Source: Trichoplusia ni (taxonomy: Eukaryota; Arthropoda; Insecta; Lepidoptera; Noctuidae). From it: DNA of 64,000 nt. The stretch spans positions 4,464,001 through 4,528,000 of the forward strand of contig NC_039478.1 of the NCBI RefSeq assembly GCF_003590095.1, read 5' to 3'. Shown piece after piece: positions 13,901 through 28,900 of this stretch. The notes beneath the pieces are model-generated. The model saw only the letters and a program-made list of their open reading frames with translations, was not told where the DNA came from and made no database searches. A program made the position numbers and the translations under genes. The first letter of the stretch is position 1, and the number at the start of each line of letters is the position of its first letter.

Positions 13901-16900
13901 GTTTTGTTGTACCGCGTATAATCAATTATACAATTGCCCAATGTTTCAACTACTGAATCTTTAATTTTAATTATCATTATTCACCCGTACGCTGTTTGCG
14001 CAAAATATTAACGCAAAGAGTTAAACAAAAGAATTCAGCGTCAGACTGTTTACATGCTTAACTTAAAAAAAAATCTATTGAAATTGATCTATTTGAATTC
14101 CAAAAAAAACAAATAAGTCAAACTACATCCCTGCGCAATTTCGCATTTTCCATAATCAACAGGAAAAGCCTTTTGCATAGAAAGGCCTACGGGTGCAAAG
14201 GTCGCTACATTACAAGACATTGTAATTCACTAATAGTTTGTATCACAATAGGGTGTAAAACAAAACTAGTGTGTAGTGTGAGCGAGATTAATGCGATGAC
14301 CAGAACGAATGGTGATGGCAGGAGAGGCTATACGAGGCAGATTTATTAATTTTAAACGGTACGCAAGCCCCCGTACTATGATACTACAAAGAACGCTGCA
14401 AGGGCAACGTGCGTGCCCATTGATAAAAAAGGTTTAATCGCCTTCGAGTTTTTAGTGCACAAGTTGATCGATCACAGTTTAAGCCACTATTGATTCGGTC
14501 CGTGGATGGGAGTTCATTTTTGTTATAACGAGTTCCTCCGTGTTTCGAAAGGTAGGTTAAATTGTGGACTGTTTTTTACACATCTTTGACATTCTTTACG
14601 TTAGAAGCTAGAAAGACTGACAATAAGTCTCAACATAGTCATAGTTAGGATGATCATGAGTTTGTATATTATTATTGCTGTAGAAATATTATTTAGCTAT
14701 AGGAGTAGTTGTGAAAATGAATTATCATAGTATTGAAACGCGCGATAAGTTAATAATCTGTTTGTTATAACAATTTAGTGCAAAACACTAATTAGATTAA
14801 GATAACGTTTCTTACGGGAATCTCCAGATATAAGGTATTTTTATCAAGGTAAAAGAAATCCGCGGCCAGAGCACATCCTTGAAATAAACTATCCTTATGC
14901 AACTTTTATCAAAATCGGTCGAGTGTTTTATGAGTGAAAGCCGAACAAACAAACAACCTTTCGCATTTTAAATATTATTATGTTTTTTACATTGACAAAC
15001 GGTTATTCGGTACTATAAATGGATGTAAGGTATGTTTGTGATAACGGGTCGTGTATGTCCATATATGATTGTATATGTGATCTGTTAGCCTAGCATCTAG
15101 GTGCTGCGGTGTAATTACATTTCTCTATTTAGCGATATCAAAGCAATATAAGGCTGTAAAATTAAAAAGAAAGCAATTATAACAAGCAAGAAACCTTTTT
15201 TGTAAATACTGAAATAATGAGTTATTGTTTAATGCATTTTATTAAAACAGTGTTTTATTTTTTGACATGAAACAGCGCTTTGTACGTTTACTGGGAGCGC
15301 CTGACAAATTTAATTGCATTTATTGTTTAGTATAATTGGTACACCATAGAAAACAACACTTTAAGTGCTAATAGGTACTTATTTATTCTGTTAATTGTGA
15401 TTAGAGTTTCACTCGATTTCTCATACAAGAGATGGAAGTCGGAAATCTTTTGCATAATTGTTTTGAAGATGTTTTAGTTATTTTCTATTATTGTATTGCC
15501 AATGCACGCGTAAGTTTTATTCACTGTGATTTGATCTGTTTATGGTAGCAACACAATACAAAAGAACATGTATCCATTATAATAAGGTATTTAACTAAAT
15601 CTAATAACATTATACATCTGTATAGTTCGTCAGACAGATTTCCAAAATAAAATAAGTTTGGTAGTCGTGGTTAAAAACATCACATGCTAGTAAACAGCGT
15701 ACTGTTAAGTGACGTCACACATTACAATCGTCTGAATTTAAATCACTGTATCCCCTTTATTTTTGTTTATGAGATAAAAGAAGAATATCGTATCTTTTAA
15801 AAATATTTTTTCGAAATCTGACTGCTTGTCTAAACACATTCTTTTTCAGATATTGGTTGTCTTACATGACGGTCATTAAAAATGTCATCATTCCTATTGT
15901 CGAATAGCAACATATACTTAACACTGACATAAAACACACCTACTTATATATCAGTAATCGTTATTATTCCGAAAGTGATAAAATACTTTGATAACGATCA
16001 ACCGTGGCGGCTAGTTTGAACTCTATTTTGCATGTAAGAGGCGGCACATCAAAGAACTAATCATGGACCTCGGATGCTGTGGGGTCTTGGGCCAATAAGA
16101 TGTTGCTCGTTGTCTGATTTGGTGATGTTGATGTTGAAATGGGTTATGTACTGATGTCTGTCTATCAATGTATAGTAAAGAGGTTTTGGGAATTTGAATT
16201 AACTTTTTTTTTAATTCTATAGTTTGATGAAATTTCAAGAAGGCGTTGTCACGAATTTAACTTATGTTGTTTTCAGAGTACCTATAGTTTTTTTAATTAT
16301 TAATTTGGCTATAAAAGTAAATAAAGTGGAAGCTCTCTTTCAAATTATTTCACGATTTTTATAGTAGTTACTTTACACCAACAACAAACATCTTTCTTAA
16401 CCTAATAAAATAACAAAGCGTTAAACCAAGTTTTATTTATAAACCCAATCAAATTATCGAGCGTCATATTACAGTGCATTTTTTACGGTACAAATTCGTT
16501 CCAACGAGGCGTGATGTAATCGCTTTCGACATGATACATTGCGCGTCGTGTTAACGCTGTCACGAACACCATCAATATTTACCGAGCAATGTACTGCGTT
16601 TATTTTTGTGACCAGTTTATTGGTAAATCAAAATGGTGATTATAATGAGGTGTTTAAAAACCTGTATGGTGTAAGTTTGGTAAAGATATTACTCAGTGTT
16701 GTGTTGGTTCATGACTTGTTTTAGTAAGAATTAATAATTATTAAACAATGCCGTTGTAGTAAATACAATGGAGATTTGTTTTTGGGTTCTATATACTTAC
16801 AGATTCCATCACTATATCCTTTATCCACTATATTTACGATATCCTATTCAAACTTTAAGATAAACACAAAAAAAAATCATTTTTTTACAATTTATAGGTT

Positions 16901-19900
16901 ATAAAAATAAAAGTGGTGAAACTAATAAAACAAACCTCATAAGCATTACAAAAATAAGTTTTAGTTTCAATAACCTAAAAGAACTTAGTAAGAAGACAGG
17001 TGTCCCAAACGCATAACTGTGACATGTCTAGAAACTACGAAGAAAATGTCACATTAATTCGATTCTATGAAATATGTTCGCTGACAACATCCTCAAACTA
17101 ATTATTTGTGTTAAAGTTAAATATATAAAGGTTACACAATAAATTATTTATCAGAATATAATATAACAATCGTATATTTTACAACATTTCAATGCGTTGA
17201 TGTCTTTTGTAGGCGACCTTTAGCTTAGCTCAAACAATGAAAATAAATTCAATTATTTCCCATTTGTGACTGTTCATCGAGAAGTTTCTCTTTCCTAGTA
17301 ATATTATACATTCCAATGACAAAATTTAAATGAACATTTCCTACGAATACCGTGTTTATCTAATGTGAATCTACTAAAATACATGATTAGTAGTGTATGT
17401 CTATAATAATATGTCCCAAGACGACCGCTAGGTTATAATTATAAAACGATAGTATCGCATAAAAATGCGCCGGTAACATACTTTATAGCTACGATTAGCT
17501 CTCCGCAGCGAAAAACCAATTTAAATAAATTTCAAAAAAGCATTTATGAGAAAACCCCGTAGAGCAACACCACACCAATCTAATTTAAACTCTCCTCTTT
17601 GACTGAAAGGTTTATATCGGAAAAACGACAAAAAACCTGCGCCTGAGTCATTCTCGTTAGTCAGACGACTTGCCGCTGTACTTGTCTAACAAGCGCCGTT
17701 GTTTGTTTATTTAAAATCACACCTTAACTTAATAAAAATAGGCTGCATAATTCAATGTGTAATTATGGTGGTTACGACATTTTTCAGTGAGCGAGTGCGC
17801 CTTGTTAGTAAGCTTATTGTTACCGGTGCGGACTTCCGTCCTTGTCTGGCGCGTGTGTTTGTGTGCGCGAGGGTGTTGCTGTCTCGCTCATATCGTTACG
17901 GCAAGGTCGGCTCGTTAAAAGCTCTTAACGAGAAGCGAAGGAAAAGCACGAGCCTCTTAATGGTTCTCAATGTTTTTTATTTATCTTTACTTATTGATCA
18001 ATTATAATTGGTGTTTTATGTATAGATAAGTTTTTATAATCGGGTAGGTACGTCAACTTAGGAGTTGTTTATATTATATACAAGTACTTTAATTGCAAAT
18101 CATTCGAACCACAAATTCATCCACTCTTTTAACTTTTACAGTTTTTTATATTTTTATAACACTAATATTATAACACAAACTTGGCAAGTAACTTAACTTT
18201 ACCAGAATCACCACTCATGTAAAACCTTCTTAAAATATTTTAAGAAACTCTAATAACAATTTACTAAAAAACTTTGACAACCGTCTTCATCATGGTATGT
18301 TCAGCGCGTGTCCCGTTCACACCTGAATCGTGCGCATCACCCCATCCCCCTCTAAAGGCGCTCTCTCGCTCGAGTACAGGCACCACACGTCACGGCTCTC
18401 GGGATAATCGTCTGAAAACACCTTCAGTTTATCACAGTTCCGGCTTCGCAATCAATTTAAATTCTTTTTAAGTTTTAATGTCTTTTACTTTGTTTCGTGT
18501 AGTCGGCAAAACAAATTATTTGATAAATCGCAAGTAACTTGTATTCCTTCGCTTATATTCCTAGTTTTCTTTTAGATCTAGTGTACATAATAATATTTAA
18601 ACATAAAATTTATTATTTTTCTGGACTTTTGGCTCAAACCTTTCCAAGTAAAATGCTTTTTTCAAACTTAGATATTTTTTCACAAAATCATGTCTGTTTT
18701 TACTAACGCTACATAATGTTAATGTCGTCGACACCGATTTAAACATGTTATGTAATGTATATAAATGTTGTTTAGTTTTTTGTTGGCATCTTAATGAGTT
18801 TCCTGAGCCAAAGCAGTTTGACAGTTAATTGGTAGCTTGTTACCGAGTTTTTATGTTTGCATGATTATTAATAACATATTGCGGAGATTATAAATCTGAT
18901 CATCTCTACGTATTAGCAATAGAATCTGAAGTACTCGTAAGTAATAAGTAAAAAAAAAACACAAACATAAACATTAAAAGAGGTTTTAAGTAAATAGTTT
19001 TTAAAGCTTTGGTTTTGCAGTTCACTCGCTATTATAAAATCTTAAAATACATCGTCATCGAAAGTAGTTGTCGTAAAAGTAAAAAATATTAAAATTTTAT
19101 CGAATAATATTATCGACCGTATCCTTAAATATACTTTCTTGTGGTAACAGTATCGTTCTTGTTTATTATAGTGAAGGCAACGCTCCTGCGCCGCCCCGGA
19201 CAGAAATAAGAGAAAAAAAAGTGGTATTTCTGTGGAAAACGACTCGACCGATTGCCTCGGCGAGCCCTCAATCGATACCTACTCGTACTCACTTAGTATT
19301 TGTATCGATTCGTATCGATAATAGCCAATTTTATACCTCGGCGTACTTATAAAAATTTGTTCGAGAATAAAAATACTTTGACTATACAACTTAAAAGCCT
19401 TCGAGGGGATTTAACAAGCTAACTTTTAAATTGGTTTTCGTGTTTTTTATTTTATATTTATGGACCAGGAATACATATTTACAAATGTATCTTTTTAAAC
19501 ACGTTTGTTACCTCCTTTCGGCGTTTTGACTTCACTAACAATATTTCCGTGACTATTTGCTTGGAGAAATTAATATTCAACAGTTCTAAGCCAACGCCTG
19601 CATAAAACAACTCGACTGAACCACACAGCGAAATGTTCCGACTTTACTGACTACATACTCGTATGTACAATACCGCATTCAGGTATTCTAAAACTTGTAA
19701 TTATTTATTAAAATTAATTTGAAGCTAAACTCTTACATTCCGATATTAAAAAACTTTTTTTTTAACTTGAAGTACAACCTCTTTTCAAATAACAGTTGTC
19801 AAAAGGTCATTGACGCGTCTAACCTCTTATACCTACATCTTATGTTTGTATCTCTATACTACACGCGTTTGTTGTGTATACCAAGTATAGACGAATAACG

Positions 19901-22900
19901 AAAACCATTATAACAATTTAGAAGATTACATCGTGTCGACGGAACGATCAGTCAAAGAGTTAATCACCGTGCCGAAAAACTATTCGGTGGTATTAAGCGG
20001 CGCACACGGCGGTGAACACACGAGCAGGGAGCGCTACATTCTTGTTATTTTACTAGCTTTTGCCTCCGACTTCGTACGCTTTTTTATAAAGGTAAACTTT
20101 TTGAAGTTCACTTAGTCTCAATAGTACTTCTGGCTGTCGAAAATCAGCAGAAAACTAGACATGCTGACAAAAGGGGAAAAAATACCCTAAGTAGTTTAGT
20201 TTAGTTAGTAGTTAAATAGACTCGCGATTTAGCTGAGACTTGGCCCATAGCCGAAAACTGAAATATTGTTTATAATATAATATAAACGTGATTAAAAATA
20301 GTATACATATAACAAATAAATTAGTACCTCAAATCTTTCTCAAAGAATATATTTAGGAACAGACATCATTCGTGACAGTTTTACTATTATTGTATTTATG
20401 ACTTCGTCTACTACAACCTACAAAATACTCGTAAATCGGTCATCGAAATGATCGGTAAAAATTGATAGTACGTGAGACAATTCAAGTGGCCCATAAAATT
20501 GGACTCACTAATAACTAACTTCACCCTACCAGCATAACTTGAGGCAAGCCAATTGCAGGTGAAAGAGCGAGATAGCACTTCATCCAATGTAGAGCGGCAT
20601 CTCCCTTCCACAACGATTGCATTGATTATTTTCATCTAAATAATTATTCGTAGGAAAGGAATAGAATGCAATGCTTCTTGATGTTATTTATGATTTACTG
20701 TAATACAAGACTGATGAATGAAGTCTGGTGCGTGAAACATCTCGAATGTTCCACAGTGGTATATCAGACAGATTTCTAATGGATATTCTAGCAAATATTT
20801 ATTGTGCAGACGTTTCAATCAACATGAACAATAGCAGATATGACCTTTATGAATTGAAAACTCTTGTAGTTTCCATTTGTCTTGTAGAAAACTTTCCATA
20901 AAATAAGAGAATATATCTTCGAAAAAAAATAGGGGACGTGCAAAGGGAATATACAGGATGGGTTCAGTATTTGTCCAAAAGTAGGCTAGATCAAGGATTA
21001 TATCTGTATGAAGGATATGATTCTGCAACTGAAACATCTCTTGTTAAGAGTTACAATGAACAACGGGAAAATCCTATAATTTCAAAGCTTACAGAGAGCT
21101 TATTTCTTCTAAAGTCCATTTAAAATTACAAAGCCAAGTAAAACCTCTCACTCCTCAAACTCCTTGTTTAAATCCTAACACCAGCCCACGTGTAATCAGC
21201 TTTACTGTGCCGTAATAGTTTAGAACGAGGTGCGTATGCGAGTGCATTAAAAAGCTCTTTGAAATCACCGGCAATTTCACAATAAAACGTCGACGTCATC
21301 CGATGGCCGTAGAATTGTCTGTCATTCAATTCGGCCTACAAAGCGTAAATCTCGTTATTATAGATTTTAGGCACTTGGAAATCCGTGACTTGTCTCGTTA
21401 AATAAACTGTTGATTGGAACTTTAGAAGTGGACTTTGATGATTTTTAAAGCCTGGTTGGTATGAGCTGCGTTTTTTAGAAAAAAAAAGAGTTTAAAAAAG
21501 TTTTAGTTTTAAGTCTATTGGACGAAATTTTAAACGTCTTATTAAGAAGCTGCATAAATTTAACATCGAACAATAAAGTAGTGCCCTTTGATTCCTACTT
21601 AGTACCACATTAGCATCTTAATATTCTTTTGTTTCTATCAAGACGCTGGTCAGACTACGACATCTTGCGATCGTACTAGGCAAACAGAGACCTCATTTTT
21701 CTCATTTAAAACAATTTTATTCTATGGAAATTTAGTAACGCGAATGTTTAGACTATAAATTAGGCAAAGCGACATTTCCTATTTCTAAACGACACCTAAA
21801 AATATTAATGGCGCCCACTATCCTACTTTTGCTGTCATCAACATCGCGGCCTTATAGCTAATTAATAGCGGATATCCTGCTGTCAACGACTTTATTTGTC
21901 AAACTTTTGCGACTTCTTTGAAGCCAACATAATTAATTACATACACACATATTAAAATAATCTTGAATTTCAAATTAATTGGCATTTGAAAGTTATATTT
22001 ACTAATTAAAATTTTAAAAGCTTAACTCTAGATCTTAAAGGTTTTGCGAGTCTATTTTATTTTGTAGTCGTTAAAACGGGCTGCGCTTGTTAGATTTTCC
22101 TTTTAAGTTGATAAGATACCTTATTATTTATAGTTGAATATTCATGGAATTTCTAAAGTCTCGGTGGTCTAGTAGTTTCGTGACGTTTTCTAGGACCAGC
22201 AACAAAACCATCGCAAAACTCGACTAAAAAAATTGTATGTCAAAAATTCGTGGAATTTTCTTTATGGAATTAAATAATATATATCCTTATTCACCACTTG
22301 CAAGTTAGCACGCATAGTGAAGAGTATTGTCGCCCTCATCATCCCACTTGCTTCCCTTCTACACAAGATGAAACCCTTTCTCCACTTCGAAACAGTTTTT
22401 GTCATATGTTTTCTAAGTAATTCAACCTTTTTACTATTAAACATATATGGTAACATGTCAGGTTACTGATCACTTGCACCGCAACTATCAATCTGCTATG
22501 TAATTATAAGCCGAGATGAATAATGAGGTGCATTTTCCTTAGATTAATGTGAGCCGATCTTAAAAAACTTGTTTGTAAGCTATCAGTTGCTATTGAAGGT
22601 GCTGAATACTTTTGGTAATCAAGCTAATGTCGGTAAATAATATTAAATAGGTTATTTTTTGAATTACTTAGTTATTGGTACAAACAAATCGTTTGTTTAA
22701 AACTTGCAATTCGGTTACACGATACATTCTTATTTGTTCTAAAAATTTTGCCGTACCATCCATCCACAGTCCATTATGCTCTAGGGCAGGCTTGGCCATT
22801 ACCCCTTTATCTCCTCAAAGTCTTTTCCAATAAGCTTAACTTAAAACATAAAACCTGAACTTTTGTGGTAACAGCCGCTTACTATTCCGTCCGTGGAGCC

Positions 22901-25900
22901 CACTCGCCAATCATCGTCTACGTGAAATAAAGAAAATGTAAATACGTATTTTGTATGCGCAGTGCCCGTTTCGTTAGCTGCGCTCAAACCAGCATTATGT
23001 AAATATTGAGCTGTCACGAGACTCATGGCTAGGGAACATACGAGTTACGGACTGCTTTTGTTACGGAGGAATTAAAGATCTTATCTGTTGAGAAACGGTG
23101 CAACGGTGAGTTAGTTACCTCGTCCTTAGGAAGATTTATTACTCGATATTTCAGAAGACTAACGACCCATCCTGTTCTACTTGTAACTTCAAAAAGGACT
23201 AAGTAAAGTTACAGCATAAATTCTGCAGAATTGGACTAAAGCCCAATAAGCAGTAATAACTTAATACATTCATCTTATTAGTACATGATGGGCAAAATTC
23301 CAAAGTCTGGACGTGTACGCAGAATTCCCGAATAGATGTCGCTCATGCCAATACTCCGGCGCCACCGCTTCATAGAATTGTAAAAGCATTTTGCACATTC
23401 AAGAACATTCTTACACATAAAGTTATAGTCAAACATTACAACATTCTGCTGAATCGCGCCTAACATCCGCTTGGCCCTAAAAAGCCCCATTTCGACATGC
23501 TAGAGCAAAACCGCTCATTATGCTAACGAGAAATTATGCCCCCATTCGGGCGCTTGCAATTTGCCATCATAAAACAAACTTAATTAACCGACACTACCAT
23601 AAAAGACATGTCATGTCGTTGTGCCCTAACAAGACACACGACTGGTTCTACTGAACACTCTACGCTATATTTGTTCGTCGGCGATCAATCAATATTTATA
23701 ACATCGCTTAAATAAAAGGCAATGTTCTAACAACTTCGGAACAATGAAGTTGTCACTTGTTTTTGATTGATATAACTTGCTTGGTGTACTTTGTGATGTT
23801 GTTTTGTTATGATACGGGTTTTGCTAGTTTTTTCGGGGTGGAATATAATGCAACATACCATCACGGTGTTGGCAACTGTTTTTACTGACACGTTTTATAG
23901 AGCTAGCCCTAGCTGGATGTACGAAGAAGCACATTAACATACTCAATTAAAACTATCCCCCTAAAAGGGCTTCTTGATTCCGTAAGTAAAAGCCAAGAAA
24001 TAATAACTTTAGCAATAATCGTTCTAATTAGCTTGAATAACACGCTTCACATCCAAGCCACTCATTGACAAGGGAATCAATTCAAAAATTCCCTTTGGCA
24101 ACGGCTAACAACGACGTGTCAGTTCAATTTACTTTAATGCAAAATGCCAATAATACCATTATTCCAGGAAAACAAGGCTCAAAATTGCTTAACATAAACG
24201 TGAAACCAATATACCCTTTTTTGAATTCCCAGCACGATGCATAAAGTGTTCCATCATTTATTTTCCTTTCGAAATACATCAATCATACTCGATCTCAGCA
24301 CTGATCGAATATCCATTCCACATCACAACACGACCAGTGTAATTAGATCTCCAGGAGGTCATTAATCTTCGATACTGACACCCAGTTATACGTCCGAGGT
24401 AGGTCTCAGTTAACTTGTCTGGAAGTTATGGTGGTGCGTTCAACTCTCGCGGCCATGTTTAGACACCTACTGTGAGCTCGTTCACCATTTTGGGCAGTTA
24501 GGTGTGGAGTTCAAAGGTTCCTTTGCCCAGGGCTAGGGATGGAACGGTGTATACCTTATGTAGACTCTCAGTATTACGGGTTAGCGAGCTCTATAGTAAC
24601 GCGGTTATCTAAAGCTGTATCATTGTTAATATAAGCCCGCTTACCTTCCAAGTGAACCTCAAACCGAACTAGGAGAATAACACGTTATGTCAAAATAAAC
24701 CGTTATATCAGCATACTATTTTAGATGAGGCGGATAGAAGTGGCCTAGTACGACGCAACAGTTCGTTATCCTTATAAATAGGCACATAATACATTTGAAT
24801 CGCATTAATATCATACACATATCTCTGTCAGAGACGCAACAGAAATAGTGCATCCTGTTTGGAGCGAGCCGCGGCCGCGCGCTGCGCCCGAGCGTCGGCC
24901 GAGTGTCGGCCGAGCTCGAATCGGACGGATAATCGATTTTACGAGCTCCCGAAATAAACCGAGTCCCTTCGGCACAACATGCATCATCGACGGTCACATT
25001 CTGCACCCAGCTTGTGTTGTTTTCTTTTTATTTCCAGGGAAATGTACGGCTCAGCGTCCATATGTCCACATGCGTACTGTTTCCGAAAAACGTCGTCGTC
25101 GTTTTTGTGTGTGTTACCAAAAATGTCGCTTGGTATCAATCAATGCCTTGTCCGGCCATCCGTCAGAATGTCAGAGTACATCTGATGATGTTTTTTTTTT
25201 AAACCGAGTGCCAGTTTGCACGAATAAATTAAACCATTAAAAACAGCGCCGACATAATATTATATCGGGAAAACATCTAAATAGAAAATTAAAGCTATCT
25301 TAACGAAGACAAACTAGTTATCAAGTCCTGCGTAACTTATATAAGGTAGCTGATATTTATCTCAGCAATCCAAGATGACATCACTTCAAGACCAGTTCAT
25401 TTAATCAAAGAACTCGATCATGTATCATCCACCTTTACGAGCTTATCTAGGAATATACCGGACGAGTGTACCGCACGTGGGCGATCCCATTTACAGAATG
25501 CAATCTCAACACAAATAGGGAAATAGTTTCAATACATCCAAATTATACAACGGTATCGTAGGTCGCAGTGGAAAAACGTCCCGTGGTTGGCTATAAATGG
25601 GTCCGTTCACCCAAATAGTGCAGTGGGTGTTGTATTTTATTGTTACGAGCCGGTTAACGAGGCCGTTTCGGCTCCACCGTGCCTCCATCCCTCGTACTTC
25701 CATCTCCATGTTAAACAGAAACACGTAAACGATTCCATATGAATTACGCTCTCATATTCTGTTCCGGATGATCCAAAATAGTTTGTTTGGAAATGTATTA
25801 TTACTGCTCAACTCCCAAAACACATTAACTTTTTATAGCTCGTACAAAACGTTAGGATAAATGGAAAGCAATGCTGTAGCGAATTAAAGTTTTCGGGGTT

Positions 25901-28900
25901 TTAGACTTGATAATAATTCTGTATATTTTTACAGTGTTCAAAATACGTACCTATTTAGACTGAAAGTTTACGCTGTCTGTAATTTAAGTACAAACAAATG
26001 TAAGCTAATAACAAATGCACTAAACCTTTTTAATAACTATACGACTCTTCGTAAAAAAATGTTTTTTCAGACCCCAACCTTTCTGACAGCATTGTGCTGA
26101 GTAAAACCTCTTTATTTCTTCAAGCGTAGGTTTTTTAAGGTGTAGATATTCCGTCAAACTGTCTGACAGAGGTGGCTAGTTGATGCGAGCTGTCTAGAGT
26201 CGCAGGCGCAGCATATGTCATACCGACATTTACGACACGACATTTGAAATAAGAATACGAATGTGACGACCGCATGTGTGGCCTCGTAAACTCGTCAGTA
26301 CACCCCCACAAAGTTATTAACGAAACTATTAAATATCATATTACAGATAATGTATAGTAATTGTGGTTCTTTCTCAGTATTTTAGATGTCAACTCTACAA
26401 AAACAATTAGTAATTGAGGAGTTCGTTTTATTTTATTTCAGTAATTTATTTTTAATTTTATTAGGGATAGACTCAAATAAAACCTTTACCTTTATCATGG
26501 TAATTACTTCTATAGTAACTAGAATCTTAATTTTCAGTTTAAAACTGTAAGATTTATAAGCTTCTTTCAGATCTAATATAAACAACCGTAGTCATCAATG
26601 TTAAATGTTATATAAAGTTTTGACGTAAATACATACAACAACTAACTAATAAACAACTCATGTTATTACCTCATTCCTGTGTACGAGTATATTCATGGAC
26701 GCCATAACCCTATAAATATTGCATCGCATCTCAGGCTTGTCAAATAAATATATTACTTTACGGCGTGAAACCAATCGTTGTGGAGATAGCGTTATCGTTT
26801 AATGGCCACTTGAGCCACGACACGACGCCACATAAACACAAAAAGAAAAAAATTGATCTTAAAAGCGTTCGTCCGTTCGCGCCTCGCTGTAATAACATTT
26901 GCATTTCCTTGCACTCGCGTCGCCCCGCGCCGCACCGCGCCCTCTCCGCACTGCCGACGTACGACCCAGTCTCGAGACGTACGCTCCATAGATCTCAATG
27001 CTTTATTGAGTCATAAATCGCACTCCAAGTACTTCGTACTAATATGCTAAAAGCTTTTTGCTTTACTGCGATACAGACTGACTGTCATAACATTTACAAA
27101 TTCGATTATTTCTCAAGCTCAGTTACGTTCAACCTGTGATCTCTACTATAAAATTAACATGTTTCCAAACTCTTTAACCGTTGACTTCGAAAGTACTTGA
27201 GAGAAATGAGCCTAATTATCACAATGCAAATCGTACAAACATTAGTAAAATGTTAGCCAACATGTGCCGGCGGCGGCGGAGGCCGGATCAAACATGCGAG
27301 CAAGCGAACAAACACCGGTGTTTGGACTATCGCCACTTTCGGTTCTATACAAATAGGGCCCGTTGTTTGTTCAAGTGCCAGTGACACGCCACTGCACAGT
27401 TTTTGTCCAGCTTAATAAAACCTCTAAGAACCCTTTGATTTCCTCTTCTACTGATTATCTCACACTGAGCGGGGAGGGACGGAACGGGTCTAGTTACACT
27501 GGTGGTGTTCAAAACAAGGCGACACCTTTCTCGACCGCGGTGGGAAGGATTTACCTGTCAGAGGTTTTAACGAGCTAAGTAAGGGTTGACAAAGGCTATA
27601 ATTTACTCGAGGCGAAGTTCAACAAGAGCGTTTACGAGAAGCGGAGCCCCGAGACCGTCTAAAATAAAACTAGGAACACAACGGACAGCTAGGGTTGGGA
27701 AAATAAATTAAAACGGATTTATCGATCGGTGGCCGCGGTCGTAAAATATAAATTTATAAGTTGTGAGACAAAAACAAAGGAGTTTTTGCTATAGTATAAC
27801 AAGTCACAGCGGGATCGAATTACACTGTCATCTTGATTACAGGCAGTCTGGCTTTTTTGTTTATTACTGCGGCACTAGCGTCGTATAAAATTACATGATT
27901 ATAAAATAGATCAAATTACTATTATTTTTAAATTAACTCTTGGCGCTATGAAAAGCTATTTACAGCTTTGCATATAAATAAATAATAAATTTGTATAAAT
28001 GAGATGGATACACACTTAGAATATGTATTACTGTATTAGTAAGTAATCTTTATTAATTATACTTATTATATTTTCTTTCCCTGACTCTCCTTTCGACTAC
28101 ACGTACTTCTTGATTCGCTTCACCACCTCTTGGTTGACTGATTGAATGACTCTGACATTAAATACAGCACATATTTTGTGTTAAAATAAAATAAATAAAT
28201 ACGTAACCTTAGGTGTATGACTCTAAGGATCAATTAACTAAGTGTAGGTACTCCAAGACAATACGCAATTTCATTTAATTGGTTTTTAATAGTTTTCGCA
28301 AAAGATGTGCAAACACAAACCTGATGTTGGCTTTTAATTGCCCTTTTCCGTGTGAGCATTTAACTATTTCGATACGCACACACCAATTTATTTGTATTGT
28401 TCGTTCGAAACAAGTTTCAAAAACATTGGCACGTAAATTGGTGTTAATAACTTGTATTTTTTGAGAAAAATACCAATTTCACATAGAATGATTTAATTGT
28501 TCTCAAACTAATATCCATGGAATAGATAGGATTCACACGGCCATGCTTTTTCTATAACGAATTGTTTTTCGAAAGTTCGCATTTCAAAAATCGACAATAA
28601 TAAGTAATGGAAAATCCTTTTATCATAGCACGCCATAAATATTTAAAACTATCCCTATAGAAACTTCAAAAAAAAGTGACCAAAAGCACAGGTTACTAAA
28701 TAGTTACTACGTAAGTAACTTAGCAACAATCTGACACTGTGATACATTATTTAAGCGCTCTTGAAACACAAAGTTGAACGACCTAGTTAGGTGTAGACAA
28801 GAGCGTATCATTATAAAATTAAAATCAAAAGAACTGCGATGACAAAAAAATATATGAATATTGACAGCCAACCATAACGACCATGTAATATAATATTGTT

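Noticed and set aside
24848..25240. 130-codon + frame with overlapping frames on both strands
   Set aside because: Explained by a CpG-rich island with few stops in any frame; no family resemblance.
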